Positions 1 through 11,769 of a DNA stretch of 64,000 nucleotides are shown in pieces. Location: assembly GCF_000283155.1 (NCBI RefSeq), contig NW_004454166.1:891088-955087 (forward strand), read 5' to 3'. Positions within the stretch are counted from its first letter, which is position 1, and every line of letters begins with the position of its first letter. The notes beneath the pieces are model-generated. The model saw only the letters and a program-made list of their open reading frames with translations, was not told where the DNA came from and did no database searches. This DNA is from Ceratotherium simum simum. Lineage: Eukaryota > Chordata > Mammalia > Perissodactyla > Rhinocerotidae. The position numbers were made by a program, and so were the translations under genes.

Positions 1-1700
1 TACATATAGCATCCAACCCAGTCTCTCAGGGGTTACCACTGTGGACAGTTTGGTGGGTATTCACACTAACTCTGCCCTAAATCTAGAGACCTCTATAACA
101 CATATTAAAAAATGTAGTCGACAAAATGGAATCATGCTGCACTCAGCGGTCTGCACTTTGTGTTTCTTAACCTGTGACTATATCATGGACATCTTTCCAG
201 ATCAGAGCTCATTATGGTTTCAATTTGAAGTCATTCGATTACTAGTACCTCTGAACATTTTTCATGCATTATGGCCATTTATATTTCTCTTTTGTTACTT
301 CCCTGTTTCTGGTTTCCCCTTATTTTTCTACTGGAATGTTTGCCTTCTTGTTATTGTAAAAGCTCTTTTATAATAAGGATTATTTAATGTCCTTTTGCCA
401 GGGACACAAAACCACATCATATTTCTGTGAGACTATGGAGGGCCAAGAATGTCAATTCCAGCGTCCTGACAACACAGAGATGAATCACAAAGGATAGAAG
501 AATAAACGTCCAGCAAAGCCCACAGGATATTGCTTTCAAATATCATTTGCCTCACTCAGGCCTCACTAGGAGTGAGTCAGCTGGCAATTCTAGGATATGG
601 ATACTAACTTGGTTTGTCTTATGTCTGAGCATCAGAGTTTCAGCACCTTCTTACAGGGGTCTAGAATGGTAAGGAGACTTAAAACCAAGTCATATGAAGA
701 CACTGAAAAGTGAGAGAATGTTTTATTCAACAAAAAATGTTTATTCAAAAACAAAAATGTCCACCTCCATTCAACATTTGGAGGTGGCCTATATGATAGT
801 GGTTCACACACAGCCAAAAGGCATCAGGTGGAAGACACATATTCCTCATGACTCTCAGGTGCAGAGCCAGGACTAACGGGGGAATGCCACAGGGAGGGAG
901 ACTCCAGCTCAGGCTAAGGCTAGACCTCTCTAGTGTTCCTAGTGATCCGAGGACGGAATGAGTTTTCTCAAGAATTAGCAAGACCCCGGTCACTGAAGGC
1001 AGTCAAGCAGAGGCTGAATAAGTAACTCTGCCTGGATATAGAGGGGACACTACATGGAGTACAGGGACCAGATGACTTCCGCATTTCCTCCGATCCATGC
1101 AGCTTGAGGTCTCCACCAGATCTAAGAACCAAGCAAGATGGTATTTGCTATAATCTGTCTTGAAATTCAAAGACCCACATCCCTTGGAGTAGCTGGAAAT
1201 CCTGAAGTAACCACAGCACTGCAAGACACAAGATCTCTGACCTCTACATTGTTCCAGTCTCCAAATGACCGCAGAGTTGTCAGGGACCTCAGACACATCC
1301 ATAAGGACTGAAGACTGTCAAGCCTTTCCATTCCTTCTGAAGGTCATCAAACTGCAGTGGTTCCTTATAGGGCATTGCTACAAAACTGCTGCCAAATACA
1401 ATTTAGCTAGTTGATTTATATAAACATATATGGCTCTAATTAAAAGAATTGATTTGCATTATCTATCTGGACGGTGGGTAGGCACGTGCCTTCATCCAGG
1501 GATCCCAGAAGACTAAACACATGACTACATCAACCAAGCCATTAAAAGTGCTCCCTGACTCAGCGAGGTTGGACCAGGAAAGTTTCAAGTCAAGAAAATG
1601 ACCTGCTAATGGTTTAATATCAGCCTCTGGGTTGCTGGGCTAATGGAAGAAAATAAGAGCCCAGATAACATCCAAACATTTGAATCTTCTCTACAATCCC
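1..1700. other. unique sequence, no gene seen
   Basis: I see no recognisable repeat or coding exon here. A 110-codon open frame near the left edge has no recognisable motif and lies in AT-rich sequence, so I do not treat it as a gene. Confidence 0.5.
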
Positions 1701-1764
1701 ACTGCCAAGAAGTCATCCGGCCTCTAATTGTGCTGTCTTCACTGTTGGACCTGTCTCATTGCTA

Positions 1765-2085
1765 GAAAGCTTCTTTACACAAAGCTGAATTCTCCCTCGC
1801 TGCAGCCTCGGTCCTCCGTAGTAGTGCTGCCCTCTGACCACTCCCCCCCACCCCTGCCCCCACCCCCACCATCCAGAATAAATCAGCTCCTGCTTCCATA
1901 CAGAAGCCTTTCTGGACTTGAACATAGCAATCTTGTTGTCTTCAAGCCTCCTCTGCCCCAGACTAAGCATCCTCAGTTCCTTCAACAGTTCTTTATACGG
2001 CAGGATGACTTTAGATCACCTTCCTCTGGGCACACACCAATTTGGCAAAATCCTTTAAAGGGCATGAATCCTCAGACCTAACACA
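1765..2085 (+). repeat. CR1/L3 LINE 3' fragment
   Basis: The sequence follows the CR1/L3 3' untranslated pattern from memory: a 'tgccctctg' block, then 'cagaataaat', then 'agactaagcatcctcagttc' followed by a 'ttcaacagttc' block. A 117-codon frame on the plus strand and a 90-codon frame on the minus strand overlap it and are by-products. This is a very old mammalian LINE. Confidence 0.6.
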
Positions 2086-2139
2086 CTTCTGGTTGTCCAA
2101 AGCAAAATACTATGAAAAGGCAAACTCTCTCAAAATATT

Positions 2140-2720
2140 TTGCAAATGAAGAAGAAGACTAAATACATCAGGGTTATAGCTATCTTAAAAGCAGATAGAC
2201 AGTTAAGGATATAAACCCTTCAAGAGAGATAAGAGAGGTGATAATAAGACTTCAGGAAACTGGTACCTGCGATTGAGAAATGAAAAACATCAATGGAGTC
2301 AGCAAAAATGAAGAGAAACTGAAGAGCCAAAAATCACTTACACTCAATTAAAATTTTAAAATGAAACTGGATAGCAATTCAAGTGAAATTGTCAGACCTA
2401 GAATCAGATTGAGGATATTCAACCTACAAATAAGAGGGGCTAGCAGAGAAAAGAGAGAAGAAATGCACAAAATTATAATCAAAGAGTTAAAGGTAAATTT
2501 CTTGAGCTGACTAGTATCTGTTTCAAATATAAAGAGCACAAAAAGCAACTCAGATAAATCCCTCAAGGAAGGCTCCTTACACATCAAGTTCTTATACTTC
2601 GAAGATTAAAGAATCATCCTTAAAACTTGTTTTAAAAGCGGAAAAGAATATGATCATTTGAAAAAGAAAAGATTAGGTTCATACGTTTTGCAGCATATTA
2701 TTTAGGTATAGACTCACGTT
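2140..2720 (+). repeat. HAL1/L1 ORF1-region fragment
   Basis: A-rich sequence with blocks such as 'agacttcaggaaactg', 'agattgaggatattcaac' and 'gactagtatctgtttcaaat' resembles the ORF1 part of HAL1 or an old L1. Stops interrupt every frame, so it is a dead copy. The family was assigned from memory. Confidence 0.45.
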
Positions 2721-2874
2721 CATTATTTTTCTCTCTGAGGAACATAAAAGCTTTACAAGTGATATTTGAGACCCTGTTCTTGAACGATATCCCTGGGAGT
2801 CGTTCTGTGATTTTTTAACCTACTAGTGAAGGTCTTTTGTCAACTTAGTGGATTTTTTTTCTTTCGCTATTTCT

Positions 2875-2995
2875 TCTCTCTTATTACACTGTCAGTAACT
2901 TGAGCATAGAGACCATGTCTTATCTCTATTTATTTTCTCTCAGGACCTGTCACATAGGCTCAATAAATGTTTGTTGAATGAGTGAATGATTGAAC
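2875..2995 (+). repeat. L2 LINE 3' end
   Basis: Ends with the L2 terminal signature 'caataaatgtttgttgaatg' followed by gaatgatt repeats, preceded by the degraded 'gagaccatgtct' block of the L2 3' untranslated region. Confidence 0.7.
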
Positions 2996-3599
2996 AAAAT
3001 TAAAATAAAAGCAGAAATAAACTGGAAAATTAGAATAAAGTTTCACTTAACAAACACAAAGTTAATGTGAGTTTTTAAAGATTGACAAAACCAATAAACC
3101 ACTGGTACAAGTTGTTATTAACAAAATGAGAAATGAGCAAAGACAAACACTAGGGAAAAAATCCCAGAGAGTGCTACACATGGTATATACAAATAATTTA
3201 GATAAGCTAAGTAATATGGGTGACTTTGGAGGATATATTAGGAAAGTATCTTTCTCGAGTCCTCCTGGTAAATCCTTTCATTTTCCTGAGGGGCAGACTC
3301 CTGGGTAACCAGGTCAGCTTCATAGAACGGTGTCTCCCAAGATTTCCAAATCAATCCTTTGGTATGTAAGTGCATTCTTACCTATCAAGGGATTTTCCTA
3401 GACCAGTTCCTTGGGCATAGTGGAAGACATACCTTTCATGTAGGGTCTTAAAAGGAGAAGACTCTAAGACCCATACTGGAAGATAAAAACAGGATTCTCA
3501 CCACTGAAACACCCTGGCAGCCTATGGGGCCCCAGAGACTGAGGGGTTGATGTTAGTCTTTCCTGGATGTGCTGAAGATTCCATTTGTTAAAAAAAAAA

Positions 3600-3690
3600 A
3601 GATCCAATTCACTAAACACACATTCACTGAAAAAATACTCAGTGCAGGTGACCAAGGAAGAGAGATGAGTCAGATACAGCCCCCACTTCA
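3600..3690 (-). repeat. possible L2 fragment
   Basis: Reads like the reverse complement of the L2 3' end ('cattcactgaaaaaatactc ... agagatgagtcagataca ... cccccacttcatg'). It is short and diverged. Confidence 0.35.
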
Positions 3691-3894
3691 TGAAAGGGTC
3701 AGCCCCCTTTCTGCTCTCTGCCTGGTGGTGAGAAGTGCCTGGCAAGGTGGTCAGAGTATGCAGCTCATTTATTCTACGGTTTTCACAAATTACTTCTGTC
3801 TTCAGCTACCCTAAGACTGATCAACTTCAGGAAACTGAGGCAGTACAACACTTTTACCCCAAAAACAAAGAACCAGAACTAAAAAATCAAAATA

Positions 3895-4090
3895 GGGGCT
3901 GGTTGCATGGCCTAGTGGTTAAGTATGGCGCGCTCCACTTTGGCAGTCCGGGTTCAGTTCCCAGGCATGGACCTACACCACTCGTCAGCAGCCATGCTAT
4001 GGCGGCGACCCACATACAAAATTGAGGAAGACTGGCACAGATGTTAGCTCAGGGTGAATGTTTCTCAGCCAATAAATAAATAAATAGAAA
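3895..4090 (+). mobile_element. ERE SINE, long-tail subtype, shortened
   Basis: tRNA-derived SINE of Perissodactyla. The head 'ggggctggttgcatgg' is followed by a B-box-like 'gggttcagttcc' and the tail 'gaggaagactggcacagatg'. It has only one copy of the 'atgttagctcaggg' tail module and ends in a taaa-rich tract. I cannot define a convincing target-site duplication. Divergence from the other copies suggests an older insertion. Confidence 0.85.
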
Positions 4091-4152
4091 TAATTTTGAG
4101 TAAATCTACACCTGCAGAAGAAATTTAGAAAGTGAATTAAAAAAAATCTATG

Positions 4153-4403
4153 AGAGGCCGGCCCGGTGGCGCAAGTGGTTAACTGCACGTGCTCTGCTGC
4201 AGTGGCCTGGGGTTCTCCAGTTCGGATCCTGGGCGCGCACTGACGCACCGCTTGTTAAGCCATGCTTTATATGGGCGGCGTCCCATATAAAGTAGAGGAA
4301 GATGGGCATAGATGTTAGCCAAGGGCCAGTCTTCCTCAGCAAAAAAGAGGAGGATTGGCATCGGATGTTAGCTCAGGGCTGGTCTTCCTCACAAAAAAAA
4401 AAA
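4153..4403 (+). mobile_element. ERE SINE, long-tail subtype
   Basis: Full-length copy beginning near 'ggccggcccggtgg', with B box 'ggttctccagttcggatcc', two 'atgttagc' tail modules and a poly-A. A 12-bp target-site duplication, AAAAAATCTATG, lies at 4141-4152 and 4404-4415, so this is a clean L1-machinery retroposition. Three minus-strand open frames over it are artefacts. Confidence 0.95.
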
Positions 4404-4424
4404 AAAAAATCTATGGGAAAAATA

Positions 4425-5215
4425 CCCACTTAGAACTTGATGCATCGTCGTATTTATCCAAGAATTATATCAAACTCTTCCAAAAATTAATAAACAATAT
4501 TCTTCAACAGAGAAAATGACAGCATGCTACCAGCTCTTCTAATAATGCAAAGATAGTTCTGAATTTAAAATCTGACAAAACTTACACTAAAAAGGGACAT
4601 ATAGGTCAATCTCACTCATGAAATACTCACAAAATTCCTAAATAAGATCCTAGCCAGAAAATGTTAATTGTTGAAGCTGGGAGATGGGTATGTAAAGTTC
4701 ATCTTACTATTCTCTCTACTTTTGTGTACATTTAAAATTCTTAATAAATTTGTTTTTTAATTTAAAAAGTTACTTTCAGCAAAATACAGAAAAAACACAG
4801 AGAATAATATGACATAATCAAGTTAGATTTATCCTAAGAAAGGAAAGCTCAATTTAAGGAAAACTATTAATGTATTTTATCTCATAACTAGAAAAAAATA
4901 ATAAAGTAGATGATCATATTATAAGATGTTGGAAAATCATTTGTTACATGTAATCTAATCTCTGATAAAAAACATAAATATCAGGCAATTCAATATTATT
5001 TTAGAAAGAAAAATAGATGCCTTCCACTTAAAAGAGAAAATAAAATTACAATGTTCATCACAGCATTAGGGTTGCTAGCCAGTGCAATGCAACATGAAAG
5101 AGAAATGAGAGATAAATACAGCAAAGGCACTTAAACCACCAATGCCTACAGGTGGCACGATTGCATATGGGACTCAATTTCAAAAATCAGAGATAATAAA
5201 TAACCTGAGCAAAAT
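4425..5215 (+). repeat. L1 ORF2 fragment, interrupted
   Basis: Segments match the reverse-transcriptase part of L1 ORF2 at DNA level: 'tcaaactcttccaaaaatt', 'ctcacaaaattcctaaataa', 'agttagatttatcctaag' and 'ctagccagtgcaatg' occur in the expected order. Frames are broken throughout. A separate L1 3' end at 4668-4766 interrupts it. Confidence 0.7.
4668..4766 (+). repeat. L1 3' end inside L1 ORF2 fragment
   Basis: 'ttgttgaagctgggagatgg ... ttctctctacttttgtgtac ... aattcttaataaa' is an L1M 3' untranslated end. ORF2-like sequence resumes directly after it. No clear target-site duplication was found. Confidence 0.6.
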
Positions 5216-5719
5216 TGTTCAGTTGTGAAGACTTAGGAGACTTTATGAACAATTGCAAGTATTGGAATGGACTGTATGTGTAAAAGGAGTCAGGACTTGT
5301 TCTGAAGGGCCCTATGGTAACAACTCATCTAAGCTCAAGAAGACAAATTTGGACTCAATGTAAAGAATTTTTCTCCTTAATTTTTCTTAAGGAAATGTTA
5401 AAACAAACACAAAAGTAGACAGAATAGTATCACAAATCTCCACGCATTCGTGGAGTTAGCTTTAACATTTACCCATTTTGCCTATCTTGTAAAGAATTTT
5501 CATAATCACAGCTATCAAAATAGCACCAGGCTGCCCTGGTGGAGAGAGAGCTTTTCATCACCAAGGTGTACAAGAAATACAAAAGATATCAGCAGGTCAG
5601 GGATCCCATGGGGGACAGTCAAAACAGGATGGGGGACTAGATGAATATGTGCCTTCCAAGCCTGAGAGTCTATGATTTAGGAGGTGAGATGAATCTACAT
5701 TGTGAGCTGGTCTGGGCCA

Positions 5720-5838
5720 GATCATAAATAACTTGAAAGCAGGGTTTTTTCCATTTAGTCATCTCTGGATCTCCAGCTCCAAACATAAGTAGATATTCAA
5801 TAAATTCAATAAGTGTTTGTTAAATGAATAAATGACAA
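5720..5838 (+). repeat. L2 LINE 3' end
   Basis: Carries 'gaaagcagggttttttcc', 'tctccagctccaaacataag' and the terminal 'caataagtgtttgttaaatg', the degraded L2 3' signature. Confidence 0.65.
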
Positions 5839-6269
5839 ATAATGAATGGAACACAAAATAGGATAGTGGAGCTTCTACACATCAGTAACAAACAGAAAAA
5901 AATAATAAAATATAAACCTTCTTACAACACCTAATCTCCAATATACACAAGGTCCAAGGACATAAACCAACTGTTGACACAAGAAAAACACAAGAAACCA
6001 AAATGCATGGCAAATATCTAGCCTTTTGAATAATTTTGAATAATGAGAGAAATAAATTTTCTCTTAAACTGCTACAAACAAAACTGTTAAAACTTCTTGA
6101 CCTTCCTCCCTTGGCTCCTATGACATCGGTCTCCTCATTTTCCTCTAGCCTCTGGGACTACACCTACTCAGCCTTCCTGGCAAACTCCTCTTCCCTCCAT
6201 CATCTAATTGTAGGTTTTGGTTCTTATCTCCCTTCTCATCTAAATGAATGGTCCCTATTATTTCTAAAC

Positions 6270-6463
6270 CAGTGGTTCCCAAACTTCACTGCATATTAGA
6301 ATCACCTGGGGAGCTTTTAACACTCCCAGATTGCACCCTAGACCTCTAGATCAATTAAACCAGAATGTTTGGTGGGGCAAGCCAGACACCGGTAGTTTTT
6401 AAAGACACAAACCCCCCCCCCCCATCAGTGATTCCAATGGATAGCAGAGTTTGAGACCCACTG
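6270..6463 (+). mobile_element. MER5A hAT-Charlie MITE
   Basis: Non-autonomous hAT DNA transposon running from 'cagtggttcccaaactt' to 'ttgagacccactg', with the inverted ends expected of the family. The flanking octamers TTCTAAAC (6262-6269) and CTCTAAAC (6464-6471) are a near-perfect 8-bp target-site duplication. An internal C-run is at 6411-6423. Confidence 0.85.
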
Positions 6464-6584
6464 CTCTAAACACTCTCTATGGGCGGTATCCTTTACTCCC
6501 ACAGTTTCAGCTGCTTTGAGAACCAACTGCCTCTATAGAATCTCTGATAAGATATCCTATAAGCACTTGAGACAGTTATACCTA

Positions 6585-7470
6585 AAACAGAATTCACCAT
6601 CTTCTTTTGCTCCACTCCTCAAGTCCCCTCCTCCAAGATGGAACATCTTGTTGAAACAGACTACCATTTAATTCTCTAATTGCCCAAGTTAAAAATTTGG
6701 GAATCATTCTTGACTCTTTCCCCGTTTCATGCCCCACATTGAACCAGTCACCAAGTTCTATTGACTTTGCTCCCAATTATCTTAATTTCTCACTTTCTCT
6801 CCCTTCTGAGTGCTACTGCCATAGTTCAAACTTTGATTCTGCCTGAAATACCTCCTAGCCAGTCTCTCAGATTCTAGATGTACCCTCCATCAATCTATCC
6901 TCCTATGGCCTCTGAAGTGATATAACATGTAATCTTAACCATGTCACTTCTATTTTCAAAATCCTTCAGTGGTTCTCCTTCATCTTTAGGATAAAGTCTG
7001 AGCTCAAGAATTACAATAATATTAATAACTATATTAACAATACTACCATTTACTATGTGCCAGGCCCTGGGCTAAGCAATTTACATGCATTATCTTATTT
7101 AATACTTATTACAATCCTCATTTACAAAAAGGAAACTGAGGCATGGAGAAGTAATCTGGCCAAGAGCACACAGCAAGGAAGCAGCAGAACTGGAACTCCA
7201 AATCAGATCAGCTTGCTTGCCTCTGGGGCTGGACTCAACCATCCATCCCACTGCCTCCCTCCCACCTGGGGTGGCAGTCAAAGCCTTTTGTGATCTGGCC
7301 CCGCCTACTTGTCTGTCTCATCTCCCTCACACTGTGCACACCAGCCAAACTGATTTACCCATTACTCCCTAAACAGGCTCTGATTTCTCACACCCTCAAG
7401 CCTCTGCAGATGCTGTTTCCTCTGCCTGTTCCATACCCCCTGCCTATCACCTACCAAATTCCTAGGCGCA
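6585..7470 (+). repeat. L2 LINE, split by MIR
   Basis: Left part (to about 7020) follows the L2 reverse-transcriptase and post-RT region ('gggaatcattcttgactc', 'ccttcagtggttctcc', 'aggataaagtctgagctc'). Right part (from about 7264) continues with 'tttgtgatctggccccgcc', 'cagccaaactga' and 'cagatgctgtttcctctgcc'. The pieces are co-linear around an inserted MIR. Frames are dead. Confidence 0.8.
7025..7260 (-). repeat. MIR SINE inside L2
   Basis: Reverse-complement MIR: 'tactatgtgccaggccctgg', then 'acaaaaaggaaactgaggca' and 'aagagcacacagcaagg'. It interrupts the L2 copy described at 6585-7470. Confidence 0.85.
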
Positions 7471-7499
7471 CATCAAGTAGGCATGGGAGTACACTGGAC

Positions 7500-7625
7500 T
7501 AGCACAGAACACTTCCTTCTCTGGCTTGTTTTCTCGTTTGTAAAAACAATTGCAATGATCGCTGCCCAGCTATGTTCCAGGGTTAGTTTAAAGCTTACAT
7601 TCCATTATGTTGTGACAATTCTTTG
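7500..7625 (+). repeat. possible MIR/MIR3 fragment
   Basis: Weak similarity to a MIR3 3' half ('ttttctcgtttgtaaaa ... ataaagttctatgcaaac'). Confidence 0.35.
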
Positions 7626-7744
7626 AAAACTATAAAGTTCTATGCAAACGTGCCCAAGAGAAACCACTTTTTCTGAGGTAGTGTGAGCTCAGTTGTAGGA
7701 CCAAATTTGTCTGAGACAAAAGTTTGAAGTATAAGAAGTTTATC

Positions 7745-8090
7745 TGCCATAAAAAGGAACAAAGTCCTGACACATGCTACAGCATGGATGAACCCTGAAA
7801 ACATTATGCCAAGTGAAAGAAGCCAGCTATTTATTGTATGATTTCTTTTATTTGAAATGTCCAGAATAGGTAAATGCACACAGATAGAAAATTGATTAGT
7901 GGTTGCCAGAGGCTGTGGGAAAAAGGGGAAATGAGAATTGACTGCTAATAGGTAAGGGGTGTCTTTTTGGGGTGATGAAAATGTTCTGGAATTAGACAGT
8001 GGTGATGATTGCATAACCTTGTGAATATACTAAAGACCAATGAATAGTACACTTTTAAAAAGTGAATTATATCTCAATTTTTAAAAGAGA
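7745..8090 (+). repeat. L1M 3' end
   Basis: Contains the typical old-L1 3' untranslated order: 'ctacagcatggatgaaccc', 'aagtgaaagaagccag', 'ggtgatgaaaatgttctgga' and 'gtacacttttaaaaagtga'. The 124-codon minus frame over it is antisense L1. Confidence 0.85.
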
Positions 8091-8220
8091 AGTTTACCTC
8101 TGGTGCCCAGCTTCAGCCTTCTGCCCCCTTCCCTTGGCGGTAAGTAAGTATACCCCAACTCCTGCAAGGAACCTGTTATTCTCATATCCTTCCCCCTACC
8201 CTTTCTTAGTAAAACCCAGA

Positions 8221-8340
8221 ACACTGGTTCTCTAAAAGCATTAGAAACACATGGAGGGCTGGTTAAAACACAGATTGCAGGGGCCCCTGAGTTTCTGATT
8301 CAGTAGGTCCAGAGTAGGGCCCCAGCATTCGCATTTCTTA
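8221..8340 (+). repeat. MER5A-type fragment
   Basis: 'cactggttctctaaaagc ... ggctggttaaaacacag ... tttctgattcagtaggtc' follows MER5A but lacks the right end. Confidence 0.75.
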
Positions 8341-8364
8341 CTTCCCTCTAGATAAAACCCAGGA

Positions 8365-8505
8365 AATGCTGAAAGAACGCTGAACTAGAAGTCAGCAGAC
8401 CTGGATTCTCTTCCTGGCTTTGTCTCTAATTAAGCCTGGAATTGCACAAGTCACCAAACCTCTGGTTATCTCTTTTATCTCAACATTGAATTTCTCTAAG
8501 TATCT
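8365..8505 (+). repeat. MIR SINE
   Basis: 'acctggattctcttcctgg' followed by 'caagtcaccaaacctctgg' matches the MIR core region. Confidence 0.6.
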
Positions 8506-8519
8506 GCCAATTCTAACAT

Positions 8520-9215
8520 TGTATTATCTCATCACTTCACTCCTTAAGTCCTCCAGGGCTCCCCATCCCTAAAATCTAACCTCTTCTCAATCTCCCACCA
8601 CTGCTCTCCCCACCAACCTGGAAAAGGAGGGAACCAACACGTACATAACCCACAGCCTGTCACTTCCTCCTCGTGACAGCCCACATGGTGGGAATCCATA
8701 ACTCCGTTTTGAGGACAAGAAAGCTGAGGCTCATAGAGGTTAAAGAATTTCCTCGAAGTGGCAGAGGGGACCGAAGGCTCCATCTCCTCCTATTATGTAA
8801 TTCTCTGTTCCAGTGCTTCTCTGTCCCTCACAACAGCCCTAGGTGGCCCTTCCTTGTGCACTTGCTCACGATCTCCCCACTCTCTGAGACGCACTCAAAC
8901 CCTATCTGACCTTCAACCCCAGCTCCAGCTCCACCACAGCCAGGACGGGCTCCTGCCCATCGGTCTGCCACGTCCACACAGTTCCCCAGTCGTGGGGCTG
9001 TAGTGTCGTGTCTTACTCCTCCAGCCACCCTGTGACCTCCTCGGCTATGCTCCTGACTTGTGTTTCCTAACTTCATATGGATTTAGGTCTTGTTTTCTGC
9101 CCCCTTGATTGTACACTTCTTGAGAGTAGGAAAAAGGTGTCCAGTTTCTTTACAATCCCTGCAGGATCTAGCAGAATGCCTTGAGCTCAGCTGACGTTTG
9201 TTTAATTAATAATAG
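8520..9215 (+). repeat. L2 LINE, split by MIR
   Basis: Pieces at about 8520-8685 and 8790-9215 follow L2, ending with the 3' block 'gtacacttcttgagagtagg ... gctgacgtttgtttaat'. The MIR at 8690-8785 separates them. Confidence 0.55.
8690..8785 (-). repeat. MIR SINE fragment inside L2
   Basis: 'gaggacaagaaagctgaggc' and 'catagaggttaaagaattt' are the MIR core in reverse complement. Confidence 0.7.
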
Positions 9216-9219
9216 CAGG

Positions 9220-10750
9220 TTATGAATGTCGGAGATGCTATGGTAAGATCAGAACATCAGAACAACAAGCAGCTTTAATTCTTGTATGTTCTAAGCCAAA
9301 AGAAAAAGGTTTTGCAAATATTTTAGGGAAGCTCATATTTCTAACGTCAATCATTTGATGTTGCTTGTTATATTACAGTGATCATAGCTCAGTGAGAGAT
9401 AAGGGACTGGTGTCTCACATCTGCATACATTTCTGAAAGGAATTCAGATTAAGATTCTTTATCAGAAAAATGACAGTTCTGAGAAAGGAAGGGGGACTTA
9501 CCTACTATACCACATGATTATTCCTCAAAGTATAATTACAACCAGGACCCCATGAAGGAGTTTCATTTCTCTCTTCCCTATGCAGGGATCCCAGTCAAGT
9601 CTTTCACTGCAACACGGGCTCTGACACTCTGACTTCACAAGTCATTTCACTCGTGGTTATAAAAAGAGTCAAAAGCTAAATGAAGCTGTTTTCTTTTTAT
9701 TTCTTATTTTGGAGTAGCACCACACATCATCCCCATTCCTCCTCCATCTTCCCTTTCCTCTTTTAGCCTCTGTCTCCAACAGGAATCCCTTTTTTATGGA
9801 AAGGACTTTGAATGCCTGAAAGGAGATATATCATGGACCAAAGGAAAAACCGGTGTCTCACAGCTGGTTCTCCTGGTTTTCTAATCCCTCGGTCACGTAA
9901 AGGAGCTCTGGCCACCAGCACCCTCTGCCATCTCGCCTTGCACAAGGTGAAAAGGAGACACAGGAGGTGGAGCATGGGCAAGTACCCTGGATCATCACCC
10001 CAGAGAGGCCGGCCCCAAATGACAGTTGACCTCAAACTGCCCTCATGACTTCTGCCCTGTCAGCCAACTGCCAGACTACCACACCTGTAACATACACAGT
10101 CAGCATGGAAAGGATTCTATGGGACAGTGCCTCCTACTTTAGCTTCATCCTAACCAATTATATTCATTAAATCACAGGTCTGAACATGCTGGATATGATT
10201 TTTTCCCTGGTTCACATTAAAATAAATATTTTTAACTATTTAACAAAAATGTTCATTAGCGTATCACCTAAAACCATCTTGGGTGCCACATGGTACAAAG
10301 ACAAGCCTTTGGAAACACGGGTTCAGGGTATCATGCCACTCAGATTTCACATCTGCCTAACAGGATTAGACGGCTCTTAGGAAGGGCACAGCCTCTTATC
10401 TAGCTCAGCACAGATGGCCTCTGCATGGCCCGCTGGGAGCTAGTGGGCGGGAGCAGGAACAGTCAGCACGAACGGTGACCTAGGCTGTGCCTTTCTCTTG
10501 CAAGTGATCTGAGGGCACGGGAGCCCAGGCCACTGCAAGTGGAAGACTGGAAGCTGGTCCCACAGGTCATCCGCTTTCTCAGATGGACAGAGACCCCTGG
10601 GAAGGATGCAGGAAAGGGCTGACACTCACAGCAACACTGTGTGCGAGGCCTCACCACAGCTGTGCTTGAAGGGACTCCATAAGAGCCTCAAAGGTGGATG
10701 GCAAAATGACATCACCAAGTTGGCTGTGTCTGCTGAGGCCCTTGTCTCTA
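9220..10750. other. mostly unique sequence, no gene seen
   Basis: I see no confident repeat. A splice-acceptor-like pyrimidine tract ends near 9768 on the plus strand, but I could not support an exon after it. Opposing open frames of 60-90 codons near 9763-10048 and 10440-10885 look like chance. Confidence 0.4.
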
Positions 10751-10759
10751 CCCTGGGCA

Positions 10760-10890
10760 GGAACAGAGCGCTGTGTAGGGAGAGGGAAGACCTGCAGCCA
10801 GGTTCCTGCTCTGCTCCCAGCAGGACATGTGACCCCTCATGCCCCTTCCCTCTCTGAGTCTCAGTTTTCCTACCTGCAAAGTTAAGGGGT
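10760..10890 (+). repeat. MIR SINE
   Basis: 'tctctgagtctcagttttcc' followed by 'tacctgcaaagttaagggg' is the MIR core 3' side; the upstream part is diverged. Confidence 0.6.
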
Positions 10891-10892
10891 CA

Positions 10893-11055
10893 GGCATGGA
10901 TGAGCCTTGAAAACATTGCGCTAAGTGAAAAAAGCCAGCCACCAAAGACCACATACTGTATGAGTGCATTCACATGCAAGTCCAGAACAGGCACATCCAC
11001 AGGGAGAGAAAGTAATCAGTGCATGCTTAGGCTAGGGGACGGGGAGAAAGAGGTA
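10893..11055 (+). repeat. L1M 3' end fragment
   Basis: 'gcatggatgagccttgaaaa' and 'aagtgaaaaaagccagcc' match the same L1M 3' segment as at 7745-8090 and 13027-13620. Confidence 0.75.
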
Positions 11056-11059
11056 ATAA

Positions 11060-11245
11060 CAAACTAGACAAAGCTGACCACCCTCACGAAGCTCACGTTC
11101 TAGTGGAGGCTCTCACAAGACAAGAAACAACACACACAATAAAGAATTTTCTTTTGCAGGGAGGTAGAACTTAGATAGTGCTAAGTGCTGGGGAGAAAGG
11201 AGAGAGAATTAGATTGTCAGTGCCAGGAGCTGGAAGTCAGGGGTC
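11060..11245 (-). repeat. L2 LINE fragment
   Basis: Reverse complement of the L2 3' untranslated region ('gaagctcacgttctagtgg', 'gacaagaaacaacacac', 'gatagtgctaagtgctgg'). Confidence 0.55.
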
Positions 11246-11429
11246 AGGCTGAAGTTCACTCACTTTGAGATCTCATTATGGGTGCCCCCACTCACATCTC
11301 CAGGGGGCTACAGAGTTCCTCTCCTTCTTTCCAGTTCTCTAAGTCAAGTCTCTGCTCAAGCGCCTAGCTGTGACACACCTGGACAAATGTCACCATGGTC
11401 CTGTTTCCCTTTCTTCCTCTCTGAGACAA

Positions 11430-11610
11430 CTCTAACATTCACACATTCATTCAAGCAATGCTCACTGATCAGCAACAATGAGCAGGTACAGGGCTGAGAG
11501 AGACAGTGAGACAAGCAAGCACAGTTCTCACCCTCAAGGAGTCTGTAATTCACGAGGGCAATCAGAGATATAAACACCTGATGGTAATTCAGAGCAGAAT
11601 GGAAGAAGCG
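11430..11610 (-). repeat. L2 LINE 3' end
   Basis: Opens with 'cacattcattcaagcaatgc' (reverse of the L2 terminus) and continues with 'gtacagggctgagagagac' and 'ttctcaccctcaaggagtc'. Confidence 0.6.
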
Positions 11611-11769
11611 ATCTGCTCGAGACACGAGCAAAGGTTACAAAGGTTTTGCACCACCCTCCACAGTTTTCAAAGCACTCTCATGGGCGTGGATGATCTCATT
11701 TGGTGTTCACATCCTGATCCTCCTCCTTCCATGCTTTAACAGTGCTGCTGGGCTCGAGGTTCTTCCTCA

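Noticed and set aside
1..373. 110-codon frame at the left edge
   Set aside because: Hydrophobic residues come from T-rich sequence; no recognised family or upstream context.
9735..9890. Plus-strand exon after a strong pyrimidine tract ending near 9768
   Set aside because: No good donor within the open frame, and it would lie on the opposite strand to the other candidate; probably chance.
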